A stretch of DNA of 64,000 nt from Rhodovulum strictum (GTDB lineage: Bacteria > Pseudomonadota > Alphaproteobacteria > Rhodobacterales > Rhodobacteraceae), in assembly GCF_009649175.1 (NCBI RefSeq), contig NZ_WJPO01000004.1, forward strand, positions 62,001 through 126,000, written 5' to 3'. Position numbers and translations under genes: made by a program. Each line of letters starts with the position of its first letter. Position 1 is the stretch's first letter. Shown here piece after piece: positions 54,728-63,946 of the stretch. The notes under the pieces were generated by a model. That model did not search any database. It was not told the DNA's origin and saw only the letters and a program-made list of their open reading frames with translations.

Positions 54728-55696
54728 CTACAGCACCCGCAGATCCGCGCGCAGCCAGGGCAGGCGCGCCGCCGCCGCCTCGACCACCGCGGCACGCAGC
54801 AGCGGGCGCAGCCGGTCCGCCATCCGCCCCGGCATGTCGCCCAGCACCCCCGCCCGCGCGATCAGCGCGATCCGGCGCGACAGTGGCGCCAGCGGCAGCG
54901 GCAGCACCTCGACCGCATCCAGAAACCGGCTTGCGTGCAACAGCCCCAGCGGTGTCAGGATCGTCCAGCCCGCCCCGCCCGCGACCATGGCAAGGATCGC
55001 GTTATAGCTGTCCAGCTCGAACCGGCAGGGCGGGTGCAGCGCCTCGGCGGCCAGATGCGTGGCGATCTGGCGGCCCATCTGGTGGCGCTGGGTGTAATGC
55101 ACCAGCGGCAGCGCCCTCAGCTGGGCAAGCGTATCACCCCCGGCCGTCACGGCACCGCGCGGCGCGGCGACCACAAAGGGCTCGACCAGCAGCGGATGCA
55201 GTTCCATCCAGCCCGCCGCCTGCCCCGGATCGGCCGCCACCACCATGTCAAGCGCGCGGTCATCCAGCAGCCCCAGAAGCCGGTGGCTTGGCCCGGTCTC
55301 AAGCTGGAACCGCGAGCGGGTAAGCTCCCCCGCCATCTCGGATAACAGCCGCGGCGTCACATCGGCCTCGAAATCCTCGATCATGCCCAGCCGCATCAGC
55401 GCCAGCCCCGACAGATCGCGCGCTGCAATCTCGGCGCGGGCCTGATCGGCCTCGGCCAGCATCGCGCGCGCCCGGCGCAGGAACAGCATGCCCGCCGGGG
55501 TCGGCACCAGCGGCCGGGCGCCCCGGTCCAGAAGCGGCGCCCCCAGCGCGGTTTCCAGCGCTGCAAGCTGCTGCGACACCGCCGAAACACTGGCCCCCAG
55601 CCGCCGTGCCGCGGCCGACAGCGTGCCTTCCTCGGCGGCGGCAACGAAGATCTCTGCGCCCCAAAGCGTGATCCGGCCGGGCGGGTTCTGGGCCAT
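54728..55696 (-). CDS. LysR-type transcriptional regulator
   Basis: The 322-residue LysR protein has an N-terminal winged HTH (about residues 15-70; G-T-L-S-A-A-A-R-R-L-G-A-S-V-S-A-V-S-Q-Q-L) and a periplasmic-binding-like effector domain. It is divergent from a class III aminotransferase gene and probably controls it. A 12-bp inverted repeat brackets the shared promoter space symmetrically. Confidence 0.9.
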   Translation of the reverse strand: MAQNPPGRITLWGAEIFVAAAEEGTLSAAARRLGASVSAVSQQLAALETALGAPLLDRGARPLVPTPAGMLFLRRARAMLAEADQARAEIAARDLSGLALMRLGMIEDFEADVTPRLLSEMAGELTRSRFQLETGPSHRLLGLLDDRALDMVVAADPGQAAGWMELHPLLVEPFVVAAPRGAVTAGGDTLAQLRALPLVHYTQRHQMGRQIATHLAAEALHPPCRFELDSYNAILAMVAGGAGWTILTPLGLLHASRFLDAVEVLPLPLAPLSRRIALIARAGVLGDMPGRMADRLRPLLRAAVVEAAAARLPWLRADLRVL

Positions 55697-55717
55697 TGTC
55701 GCGGTCCCCCTGGTTCG

Positions 55718-55794
55718 GCGCCGACGCTACGGCGCGGGGGGCGCACAGGCAACGCGCGATTGCACCCGGCCGGGGGCGGCGATAGCGTCGGCGC
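55718..55794. promoter_or_regulatory. Symmetric 12-bp inverted repeat in the lysR/aminotransferase divergent promoter
   Basis: GCGCCGACGCTA (55718-55729) and TAGCGTCGGCGC (55783-55794) are perfect reverse complements, 53 bp apart. Each arm ends about 22 nt before the start codon of the gene on its side, so both genes carry TAGCGTCGGCGC at the same distance. The arms may be LysR half-sites or matching promoter/leader elements. Confidence 0.6.
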
Positions 55795-55816
55795 GACATT
55801 GCCGAAGGATCTGCCC

Positions 55817-57190
55817 ATGCCCGACACCGCCGCCAACAGCTGGGACGCCCGCGCCGGGGCGCATATGCTTTACGGTTTCACCGACCTGCCCTCGGTGCAG
55901 GCACGCGGCGCGGTCGTGCTGACCCATGGCGAGGGGCCCTATGTCGTGGATGTCGCGGGGCGGCGCTATCTGGACGCCAATTCCGGGCTCTGGAACATGG
56001 TCGCGGGCTTCGATCACCCCGGCCTCGCCGCCGCGGCCAAGGCGCAATATGACCGCTTTCCGGGCTATCACGCCTTTTTCGGGCGGGTATCGGACCAGAC
56101 CGTGATGCTCAGCGAAAAGCTGATCGAGGTCTCGCCCTTCGCCCGCGGCAAGGTGTTCTATACCAATTCGGGCTCCGAGGCGAACGATACGCTGGTCAAG
56201 ATGCTGTGGTTCCTGGCCCGTGCCGAGGGCCAGCCCGAGCGGCGCAAGATCCTGACGCGCTGGAACGGCTATCACGGGGTCACGGTCGCCGCTGCCTCGA
56301 TGACGGGCAAGGCGTATAACGCGCTGTTCGGCCTGCCCCTGCCCGGTTTCATCCACCTGACCTGCCCGCATTACTGGCGCGAGGGGCGGCCCGATGAAAC
56401 CGAGGCCGCCTTTACCGCCCGGCTGGCGGCCGAACTGGATGAGGTCATTGCGCGCGAGGGGGCCGAGACCATCGCGGGCTTCTTTGCCGAGCCGGTGATC
56501 GGCGCGGGCGGCGTGATCCCGCCATCAGCGGGCTATTTCCAGGCAATCCAGCCGATCCTGAAACGCCACAACATCCCCCTGATCGCGGACGAGGTGATCT
56601 GCGGCTTCGGCCGGACGGGCGCGGTCTGGGGCTGCCAGAGCTACGATTTCATCCCCGATGCGATCATCAGTTCCAAGGCGCTGACGGCGGGCTATTTCCC
56701 GATGGGCGCCGTGATCCTTGGCCCAGATCTGTCCGACCGCTTGCAGGCGGCCGCCGAGGCGGTCGAGGAATTTCCGCATGGCTTCACCGCCTCGGGCCAT
56801 CCGGTCGGCTGCGCCATCGCGCTGAAGGCGATCGACGTGATCCTGAACGAGGGGCTTCTGGACAATGTCCGCGCCCTGACCCCGCGCTTCGAGGCGGGGC
56901 TGAGCCGGCTGGCCGAACATCCCCATATCGGCGAATGGCGCGGCAAGGGATTGATGGGGGCGCTGGAAGCGGTGGCCGACAAGCCGACGAAGACGCCCTT
57001 CCCTTCGACGCTGTCGGTCAGCGAACGCATCGCCAATACCTGCACCGATCACGGGCTGATCTGCCGCCCGCTGGGCCAGTCCATCGTGCTCTGCCCGCCC
57101 TTCATCCTGACCGAGGCGCAGATGGACGAGATGTTCGACAAGCTCGAAGCCGCGCTGACCCGCGTCTTTTCCGAGATCGGCGCGGGCTGA
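55817..57190 (+). CDS. Class III PLP-dependent aminotransferase (omega-transaminase type)
   Basis: The 457-residue enzyme belongs to the class III aminotransferases. The PLP-Lys is K287 in I-S-S-K-A-L-T-A-G-Y, the D258-E259 pair lies in A-D-E-V-I-C-G-F-G-R-T-G, and the cofactor-phosphate loop is S-G-S-E-A-N-D. It resembles omega-amino acid:pyruvate or taurine-type transaminases; the amino donor is not determined. It is divergent from, and probably controlled by, the LysR gene. Confidence 0.9.
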   Translation: MPDTAANSWDARAGAHMLYGFTDLPSVQARGAVVLTHGEGPYVVDVAGRRYLDANSGLWNMVAGFDHPGLAAAAKAQYDRFPGYHAFFGRVSDQTVMLSEKLIEVSPFARGKVFYTNSGSEANDTLVKMLWFLARAEGQPERRKILTRWNGYHGVTVAAASMTGKAYNALFGLPLPGFIHLTCPHYWREGRPDETEAAFTARLAAELDEVIAREGAETIAGFFAEPVIGAGGVIPPSAGYFQAIQPILKRHNIPLIADEVICGFGRTGAVWGCQSYDFIPDAIISSKALTAGYFPMGAVILGPDLSDRLQAAAEAVEEFPHGFTASGHPVGCAIALKAIDVILNEGLLDNVRALTPRFEAGLSRLAEHPHIGEWRGKGLMGALEAVADKPTKTPFPSTLSVSERIANTCTDHGLICRPLGQSIVLCPPFILTEAQMDEMFDKLEAALTRVFSEIGAG

Positions 57191-57200
57191 TCCGGGCAGC

Positions 57201-57392
57201 CTAGAAGCGGCCGATCCGCCTGGCCAGCCGCGTCGCCTGACGCGCGCGCTTCGCCGTTTCGCGCGCCTGTGCCTGCGCCCGCGGGTCGGGATCGGCCCCC
57301 GTCGACACGCGCGCGGCCGCGTCGATGCCCTTGTGCATCAGCTTCCGCATCAGGATGCGGGTGGCCATGGCGATCAACCGGTCGGTTTTCAT
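57201..57392 (-). CDS. Small basic hypothetical protein downstream of scpB
   Basis: The 63-residue, strongly basic protein (M-K-T-D-R-L-I-A-M-A-T-R-I-L-M-R-K-L-M-H-K-G at the start, Arg-rich end R-L-A-R-R-I-G-R-F) has an N-terminal amphipathic helix. It begins 16 nt after the scpB stop and is probably the last gene of that operon. Function unknown. Confidence 0.6.
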   Translation of the reverse strand: MKTDRLIAMATRILMRKLMHKGIDAAARVSTGADPDPRAQAQARETAKRARQATRLARRIGRF

Positions 57393-57408
57393 CCTGTCGT
57401 CTTCCCCG

Positions 57409-58053
57409 TCAGCTTTCGTCCTCGAACATGTCGCCCTGCCGGCCCTCGTCGGCATCCTCGTCCGTCTCGGTGCCGGGCATCGGGCGGCTGTCCAGCAGCC
57501 CCGCAGAGCGCAGTTCCTTGAGCCCGGGCAGGTCGCGCGCGCTTTCCAGCCCGAAATGGTCAAGGAATTCCTCGGTCACGACATAGGTGACGGGACGTCC
57601 CGGCGTCATCCGCCGCCGACCGAAGCGGATCCAGTCCAGTTCCAGCAACTGGTCGACCGTGCCCCGGCTGACCGAGACGCCGCGAATTTCCTCGATCTCG
57701 GCACGCGTCACCGGCTGGTGATAGGCGATGATCGCCAGCGTCTCGATCGCGGCGCGGCTGAGCTTGCGCAGCTCGACCGTCTCCTTCTGCATCAGGAATC
57801 CCAGATCTGGCGCGGTGCGAAACGCCCACCCCTCGCCCACGCGCACCAGTCGCACGCCGCGCCCTTCATAGCGGCGGGCAAGATGGGCAAGGGCGGCGGC
57901 GGCATCACAGCCATGCGGCATCCGGGCGTTCAGTTCGGCCACGCGCAGCGGCTCGGCCGAGGCGAACAGGATCGCCTCGACCATGCGCTCCTGCTCGCCG
58001 ATGGGCGGCGCCTCGAAAAGGCTTTCCTCCTGCTCGGGCGGGGTCCGGGTCAT
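57409..58053 (-). CDS. scpB: Segregation and condensation protein B
   Basis: The 214-residue ScpB has tandem winged helices (A-I-L-F-A-S-A-E-P-L near residue 27, and R-A-A-I-E-T-L-A-I-I-A-Y-H-Q-P-V-T-R-A-E-I near 98). It binds ScpA and SMC to form the condensin that organises and separates chromosomes. It overlaps the scpA stop by 4 nt. Confidence 0.94.
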   Translation of the reverse strand: MTRTPPEQEESLFEAPPIGEQERMVEAILFASAEPLRVAELNARMPHGCDAAAALAHLARRYEGRGVRLVRVGEGWAFRTAPDLGFLMQKETVELRKLSRAAIETLAIIAYHQPVTRAEIEEIRGVSVSRGTVDQLLELDWIRFGRRRMTPGRPVTYVVTEEFLDHFGLESARDLPGLKELRSAGLLDSRPMPGTETDEDADEGRQGDMFEDES

Positions 58054-58853
58054 GCGCGGGGTTTCCGCCGGATATGGATGGGCGCAAAGGTGTCGGACTG
58101 TCGGATCTCGATCTGGCCCTGTTTGGCCAGTTCAAGGCTGGCGGCGAAATGCGCCGCGGTGGCGGTGCGGCGGCGCACGGGGTCGGTCTGCCAGCCCTCG
58201 GGCAGCCAGCTTGACAGATCGATCCATTCGCCCGCATAGCCCAGCAGCCCGCGCATCCGCTCCAGCGCCTCTTCCATCGTGTAAAGCGCATCGCGATCAA
58301 GGACATAGGGACGAAACTCGTCCTTGGTGCGGATCCTTGCATAGGCCTGCATCAGATCCAGAAGCGTTGCGGTATACTGCACCCGGCGCACCCGCTGCAC
58401 ATCCTCTGGGATGCCGCGCACGAAGAAGTCGCGCCCCTTCTGGTCACGCCCCAGAAGCCGCGCCGCCACCGCCCGCATCGCTTCGAGCCGTTCAAGCTGG
58501 AACGCCAGATGCGCGGCCAGATCCTCGCCCGAGGGCCCCTCGTCGGTGGGATCGGGCGGCAGCAGCAGGCGCGACTTGAGATAGGCAAGCCAGGCCGCCA
58601 TCACCAGGTAATCGGCCGCAAGCTCGATGCGCAGCGTCCGGGCCTGTTCGACAAAGGCCAGGTATTGCTCGGCCAGATGCAGCACCGAGATGCGGCGCAG
58701 GTCGACCTTCTGGCTGCGGGCCAGCGTCAGCAGCATGTCAAGCGGCCCCTCGAAGCCCTCGACATCCACGATCAGCGCCTCGGCAGCAAGCCGCGCGGCC
58801 ACCGGGTCCCGCGCGGGGCCCTCGGTGAAACTGTCGGCCCCCTGTTCAGGCAT
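58050..58853 (-). CDS. scpA: Segregation and condensation protein A (kleisin)
   Basis: The 267-residue kleisin bridges SMC heads. Landmarks are F-E-G-P-L-D-M-L-L-x-L-A-R-S-Q-K-V-D-L near residue 35 and Y-L-V-M-A-A-W-L-A-Y-L-K-S-R-L-L-L-P. The ATG at 58853 is preferred to one at 58880 because AAAGG precedes it and the overlap with nagZ is smaller. Confidence 0.94.
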   Translation of the reverse strand: MPEQGADSFTEGPARDPVAARLAAEALIVDVEGFEGPLDMLLTLARSQKVDLRRISVLHLAEQYLAFVEQARTLRIELAADYLVMAAWLAYLKSRLLLPPDPTDEGPSGEDLAAHLAFQLERLEAMRAVAARLLGRDQKGRDFFVRGIPEDVQRVRRVQYTATLLDLMQAYARIRTKDEFRPYVLDRDALYTMEEALERMRGLLGYAGEWIDLSSWLPEGWQTDPVRRRTATAAHFAASLELAKQGQIEIRQSDTFAPIHIRRKPRA

Positions 58854-59859
58854 GGCGCCTTTGCCCCGGCATCGCGTCAAGTTCGGCCATCAGCGCCGGT
58901 CCATCGCCCGGCACCGGCGGGCGGCGGCATTCCAGCGCCCGCGCGGCCCGTATCGCGGCCTCGTCGGTCAGCGTGCCGCTGGCCTCGGCCACCTGTTCCA
59001 TCTCGGCCAGGTCGCCATTGCAATGCAAGACCACATCGCATCCCGCGCGGATACTGGCCTCGCTGCGCGCGGCGATGCTGCCCGACAGCGCCTGCATCGA
59101 GATGTCATCGCTCATCAAGAGGCCCTGAAAGCCAAGCGCATCCCGCACATACCGGATCGCCGCGCGCGAGGTGGTGACCGGCGCCCCGGCGTCGAGCGCA
59201 TCATAGACCACATGGGCCGTCATCCCCAGAGGCAGGTCCGACAGCGCCCGGAAGGCGGCGAAATCGGTGGCCTCAAGCTCGGAAAGCGGGGTTGTCACGC
59301 GCGGCAGGTCAAGATGGCTGTCCACCGTGGCGCGGCCATGGCCGGGGATATGCTTCAGCACCGGCAGCACCCCCTCGTCCAGCAGCCCGTCGGCCACCGC
59401 GCGGGCGATGCCGGCGACCGTGGCGGGATCGGTCCCATAGCAGCGATCCTTGAGGATCGCGTGGGTTTCGGGTCGCGCCAGATCGCCAAGCGGCGCGCAA
59501 TTGACGTCGATGCCCGCGCGGGCCAGTTCCTGCCCGATCAGCCGCGCGCGCAGATACATCGCGCGCGCGGCATTCTCTGGCCCCACCGCGGCAATCTGCG
59601 CCTCGGCGGTGTCCCATTGCCGCCAATGCGGCGCCGTCAGGCGCTGGACGCGGCCGCCCTCCTGGTCGATCAGGATCGGCGCGGCACGCCCCACGGCATC
59701 GCGCAGGCTGTCGGTCAGCGCGCGCAACTGGCCGGGGTCGCGGACATTGCGCGCAAACAGGATGAAGCCAAGCGGATTCGCCCCGGCAAAGAACCGCCGC
59801 TCGGCATCCGTCAGGATCGGGCCGGAACAGCCAAGGATACAGGCCCCGGCCCGCTGCAT
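58846..59859 (-). CDS. nagZ: Beta-N-acetylhexosaminidase
   Basis: The 337-residue GH3 enzyme removes GlcNAc from anhydromuropeptides in peptidoglycan recycling. The family motif K-H-I-P-G-H-G-R-A-T-V-D-S-H carries the catalytic His/Asp loop, and the nucleophile Asp is in S-D-D-I-S-M. The ATG at 59859 overlaps the stop of the upstream SPOR gene (TGATG), which favours it over a GTG at 59883. Confidence 0.95.
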   Translation of the reverse strand: MQRAGACILGCSGPILTDAERRFFAGANPLGFILFARNVRDPGQLRALTDSLRDAVGRAAPILIDQEGGRVQRLTAPHWRQWDTAEAQIAAVGPENAARAMYLRARLIGQELARAGIDVNCAPLGDLARPETHAILKDRCYGTDPATVAGIARAVADGLLDEGVLPVLKHIPGHGRATVDSHLDLPRVTTPLSELEATDFAAFRALSDLPLGMTAHVVYDALDAGAPVTTSRAAIRYVRDALGFQGLLMSDDISMQALSGSIAARSEASIRAGCDVVLHCNGDLAEMEQVAEASGTLTDEAAIRAARALECRRPPVPGDGPALMAELDAMPGQRRHA

Positions 59860-60800
59860 CAGCGCGCTACCACCGGGATGCACTCTGCCCCCTCGGCCAA
59901 CAGCGCGGCGCAGAACCGGCGCGCATCGGCGATATCGTCAAAGCCCGCGGCGCGCAGCCGGTAGAAGATGCGCCCGCCGCCCTCGGTGGCCTGGATGACG
60001 CGAGACTTGCGCTCGAAGAACCCGGCAAAGCGGCCCTGACCGGCCAGATCTTCCCAAGCCAGACGCGCCTCGTCGGCCTCGTCAAAGGCGCCAAGCTGAA
60101 CAAGCGCAGTCCCCGCCGCCACCTCGGTCGAGGCCAGTTCGGTCGCCGCGCGCGGCGCGAGCGAGGCAAGCGCCGCCTCGATGGCCACGCGGGTCGCCAG
60201 ATCCATGTCGTCGGGACGCGCAGGCGGGCGCGGCGAATGGCTGAGCGCGCCGGCAGGCAGTTGCATCAGAGGAACGACCTCGTCCGGCGCGGCCTCTTCG
60301 AAGGGAACCAGCATCCCATCTTCGGCATCGAGACCGGGCACGGATGCCATGTCCAGGGACGGCTCGGCAGTCTCCTCGGCATAGGGCGCGGCGGCATCGG
60401 CATATGGCGCGACGTAGTCCTGCCGGGGCAACTCGTGCGGGGCCAGTTCGGCGCGCGGCAGATCCTCGGGCGCAAGCGCCAGCGGGCGCGGGGCAAGGTG
60501 CAGCGTATCGGCGGGCGGTGCGGCTTCGCCATCGGCGGCGACGCGGTTCACCGCCAGCCCCTGATGCTCGGCCTGGCGGCCGCCCGGATCCTCGGGCGCG
60601 ATCCGCATCGGCCCTTCGAGCGCGCGCACAACGGGCACGCCGCTGACATCGCGCACGAGGATCTGGTAGCCCCAGACACAGAGCCCCGCCACCAGCGAAA
60701 GCGACAGCGCGCCGCCAGCCCAGTGCAGCGCGGTCTTGAGCCCCGGTCGGGCATCGCCCATCCCCGGCGCACGGAATGCGTCGTAATCGATCTCTGCCAT
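59859..60800 (-). CDS. SPOR domain protein
   Basis: The 313-residue protein has one membrane helix (about residues 28-48), a long Pro/Ala/Asp-rich periplasmic linker and a C-terminal SPOR domain (about 232-312; V-Q-L-G-A-F-D near the start, Y-R-L-R-A-A-G-F near the end) that binds denuded glycan at division sites. It lies between argS and nagZ, a conserved alphaproteobacterial arrangement. Confidence 0.9.
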   Translation of the reverse strand: MAEIDYDAFRAPGMGDARPGLKTALHWAGGALSLSLVAGLCVWGYQILVRDVSGVPVVRALEGPMRIAPEDPGGRQAEHQGLAVNRVAADGEAAPPADTLHLAPRPLALAPEDLPRAELAPHELPRQDYVAPYADAAAPYAEETAEPSLDMASVPGLDAEDGMLVPFEEAAPDEVVPLMQLPAGALSHSPRPPARPDDMDLATRVAIEAALASLAPRAATELASTEVAAGTALVQLGAFDEADEARLAWEDLAGQGRFAGFFERKSRVIQATEGGGRIFYRLRAAGFDDIADARRFCAALLAEGAECIPVVAR

Positions 60801-60878
60801 TGCCGCCTCGTTTCCCGGGGCTCTATGTCCCCGGCTGGTTCTTGCCTGTCTCGGCCCGGGCGGGTTGCGCCTTGTTTT

Positions 60879-62630
60879 TCAGCGCATTTCCTCGACCGGA
60901 GTGACGCCGAGAATAGCAAGACCGGCGGAAATCACAACGGCCGTGGCGCGCGCCAGCGCGATTTTGGCCTGGCTTGTGGCCGCGTCGCCCTCTTGCAGGA
61001 AGCGCAGCGCAGGCAGATCGTTGCCGCGGTTCCACAGCGCATGGAACTCCGAGGCCAGCTCATAGAGGTAGAACGCGACCCGGTGCGGTTCATGGGTGCG
61101 TGCGGCGATCTCGACCAGACGCGGCCATTCGGCCAGCTTTTTCGCCACCGCGATCTCGGCCTCGTGGTCGAGCTTCGTCAGATCGGCCGCGGCAAGGGCT
61201 GCGTCATCGACGGCAATCCCGGCCTCGGCCGCCTTGCGCAACACGCTGCACACGCGGGCATGGGCATACTGGACATAGAAGACCGGATTGTCCTTGGACT
61301 GTTCCAGCACCTTGGCAAAGTCGAAATCCAGCGGCGCGTCGTTCTTGCGCGTCAGCATGTGGAACCGGGTCACGTCCGGCCCCACCTGATCGACCACATC
61401 GCGCAGCGTGACAAAGGTGCCCGCGCGCTTGGACATCTTGAAGGGTTCGCCGTTCTGGTAAAGCTTGACCAGTTGCGTCAGCCTGATGTCGAGCGGCACG
61501 CGGCCATCCGACAGCGCCGACACGACCGCCTTCATCCGCTTGACATAGCCGCCGTGATCCGCGCCGAACACATCAATAAGCGCGTCGAAACCTCTGGAAA
61601 TCTTGTCGAAATGATAGGCGATATCGGGCGCGAAATAGGTCCATGCGCCGTCCGATTTCATGATCGGCCGGTCCACGTCATCGCCATGTTCGGTCGACTT
61701 GAAAAGGGTCTGCTCGCGCGGCTCCCAGTCTTCGGGGGTCTTGCCCTTGGGTGGTTCCAGCACGCCCTGATAGATCAGCCCCTTTGCGCGCAGCGCCTCG
61801 ATCGCGGCCTCGATCCGGCCGGTGCCGTAAAGCGACTTCTCGGAATAGAACACATCCATCGCGACGCCCAGCGCGGCCAGATCGGCGCGGATCAGGTCCA
61901 TCATCCGGTCGGTGGCAAAGTCGCGCACCTCTGTCAGCCAGACGGCTTCGGGCTGGTCGAGATAGGCCGCGCCCACCTTGTCCTTCAGCGCCTGCCCGAC
62001 CTCGATCAGGTAATCGCCGGGATAGGTGCCGTCCTCGAACGCGACCTGCTGGCCATGCGCTTCGAGATAGCGCAGATAGACCGACCGGGCCAGCACATCG
62101 ACCTGCGCGCCGCCATCGTTGATGTAATATTCGCGCGTCACCTGATGGCCGGAATAGTCCAGAAGGTTCGCCAGCGCATCGCCAAAGACCGCGCCGCGGG
62201 TGTGGCCCACATGCAACGGGCCGGTGGGGTTGGCCGAGACATATTCGACATTGACCCGCGCACCCTGCCCCATCGCCGAGCGTCCGAAATCCCGCCCCTC
62301 GGCCAGAACCCGCCCGACAAGCCCCTGCCAGACGCCGGGCGCAAGCCGCAGGTTCAGAAAACCCGGCCCCGCCACCTCGGCCAGCGCCACGCGCGGATCG
62401 GCCATCAGCCGGACGGCCAGCGCCTCGGCGATGTCGCGGGGTTTCAGACCGGCGGGCTTGGCCAGCACCATCGCGGCATTGGTGGCCATGTCGCCATGCG
62501 CCGGATCGCGCGGCGGCTCGACCGCGACGGCCGCGTAGTCGAGCCCGGCGGGCAGCGCGCCCTCGGCGGCCATGGCGGTCAGGCTGTCGATCACCAGCGC
62601 GCGAAGATCGGTAAAGAGGTTCATGTCCAT
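60879..62630 (-). CDS. argS: Arginyl-tRNA synthetase
   Basis: The 583-residue class I synthetase has the N-terminal Add1 domain (L-F-T-D-L-R at the start), the HIGH-type motif as H-V-G-H-T-R-G (about residues 119-125), and K-M-S-K-R-A-G as the KMSKS loop. The C-terminal DALR anticodon domain is intact. A start two codons later (62624) is also possible. Confidence 0.97.
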   Translation of the reverse strand: MDMNLFTDLRALVIDSLTAMAAEGALPAGLDYAAVAVEPPRDPAHGDMATNAAMVLAKPAGLKPRDIAEALAVRLMADPRVALAEVAGPGFLNLRLAPGVWQGLVGRVLAEGRDFGRSAMGQGARVNVEYVSANPTGPLHVGHTRGAVFGDALANLLDYSGHQVTREYYINDGGAQVDVLARSVYLRYLEAHGQQVAFEDGTYPGDYLIEVGQALKDKVGAAYLDQPEAVWLTEVRDFATDRMMDLIRADLAALGVAMDVFYSEKSLYGTGRIEAAIEALRAKGLIYQGVLEPPKGKTPEDWEPREQTLFKSTEHGDDVDRPIMKSDGAWTYFAPDIAYHFDKISRGFDALIDVFGADHGGYVKRMKAVVSALSDGRVPLDIRLTQLVKLYQNGEPFKMSKRAGTFVTLRDVVDQVGPDVTRFHMLTRKNDAPLDFDFAKVLEQSKDNPVFYVQYAHARVCSVLRKAAEAGIAVDDAALAAADLTKLDHEAEIAVAKKLAEWPRLVEIAARTHEPHRVAFYLYELASEFHALWNRGNDLPALRFLQEGDAATSQAKIALARATAVVISAGLAILGVTPVEEMR

Positions 62631-62687
62631 CCCTTTCGGCTTGCCGGGCGGTTTACCACCGGGCGCGCGCGCGTCAACTGGCCCGGC

Positions 62688-63893
62688 TCAGCCCGTCGCC
62701 TGATGAAACGCGGCGGGCAGCGCGGCAACCTTGCCGGTCAGCCGGGCATGTTCCTGCAAGGCGAAGCGGTCGGTCATGCCCGCGATGTAATCGGCCACGA
62801 TCCGCGCCAGCGCCGTCACATCCGGCACGGCGGCCACATCCTCGCGCCATTTCGCGGGCAGATGGGCGGGATCGGCCAGATAGATCGGGAACAGTTCCTC
62901 GACCACGCGCGTCACCTCGGCCCGCACCGCCATCACGCTGGGCGCACGATACATCCGGCGGAACAGGAAGTCGCGGATCTGGCGCAGATCGGCCCAGAGC
63001 GGATCGCTGAACCGGATCACCGGGCGGCCCAGCCCACGCACCTCGGCGGCGCTGGCGGGGGCGGCCTCGGCCAGCAGGCGGCGGGCCTCGGCGATCACGT
63101 TCTCGACCATCACGCCGAAAAAGCGCCGCGTCGCCTCGTGGCGGCGGCGTTTCCAGTCGATCCGCGGCCAGGCGCGGTCGACCTCGGCATAGCAATCGGC
63201 AAGGATCGGCAGCGCGGCCAGATCCTCGTCGGTGAAAAGCCCCGCGCGCAGCCCGTCATGCAGGTCGTGATTGTTATAGGCGATGTCATCGGCCAGCGCG
63301 GCCACCTGCGCCTCGGCGCTGGCATGGGTGTGCAGTTCAAGGTCGTGGCGCGCGTCATATTCGGCCAGCGCATAGGGCAGCGCACCCGTCACCGGCCCGT
63401 TATGCTTGGCGATCCCCTCCAGCGCCTCCCATGTCAGGTTCAGCCCGTCGAACCCGGCATAGTGGCGTTCCAGCCGCGTGACGATGCGGATCGCCTGCGC
63501 GTTGTGGTCGAACCCGCCATAGGGGGCCATCGCCGCGGCCAGCGCATCCTCGCCGGTATGGCCGAAGGGCGTATGCCCCAGATCATGCGCCAGCGCCACC
63601 GCCTCGGCCAGTTCGCCGTTCAGGCCCAGGACGCCCGCGATGGTGCGCGCGACCTGCGCCACCTCGATCGAATGGGTCAGCCGGGTGCGGAAGCTGTCGC
63701 CCTCATGCACCACGAAGACCTGCGTCTTGTGCATCAGCCGCCGGAAGGCCGAGGAATGGATGATCCGGTCCCGGTCGCGCTGAAAGGCCGAGCGAAAGGC
63801 GCTTTCCTGCTCGGGATAAAGGCGCCCGCGGCTCTGGGCGGGGTCGCAGGCAAAGGGGGCCAGCATCCGGGAACTCTCGTTGCTTGTTCGCAT
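62688..63893 (-). CDS. dGTP triphosphohydrolase, HD domain
   Basis: The 401-residue HD-domain dNTPase is of the short dGTPase-like type. The metal-binding H-D is in A-V-A-L-A-H-D-L-G-H-T-P-F-G-H; S-A-F-R-R-L-M-H-K-T-Q-V-F and the R-L-T-H-S-I-E-V-A-Q block precede it. It hydrolyses dGTP or other dNTPs to nucleoside and triphosphate. The ATG at 63893 is nearest to the conserved region and leaves a 53-nt space to the divergent IscA-like gene. Confidence 0.93.
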   Translation of the reverse strand: MRTSNESSRMLAPFACDPAQSRGRLYPEQESAFRSAFQRDRDRIIHSSAFRRLMHKTQVFVVHEGDSFRTRLTHSIEVAQVARTIAGVLGLNGELAEAVALAHDLGHTPFGHTGEDALAAAMAPYGGFDHNAQAIRIVTRLERHYAGFDGLNLTWEALEGIAKHNGPVTGALPYALAEYDARHDLELHTHASAEAQVAALADDIAYNNHDLHDGLRAGLFTDEDLAALPILADCYAEVDRAWPRIDWKRRRHEATRRFFGVMVENVIAEARRLLAEAAPASAAEVRGLGRPVIRFSDPLWADLRQIRDFLFRRMYRAPSVMAVRAEVTRVVEELFPIYLADPAHLPAKWREDVAAVPDVTALARIVADYIAGMTDRFALQEHARLTGKVAALPAAFHQATG

Positions 63894-63946
63894 GTCTCGA
63901 CCCCATATATTCAGGCTCAGGCCGTTTGCACACAGGGGAATCCGCA

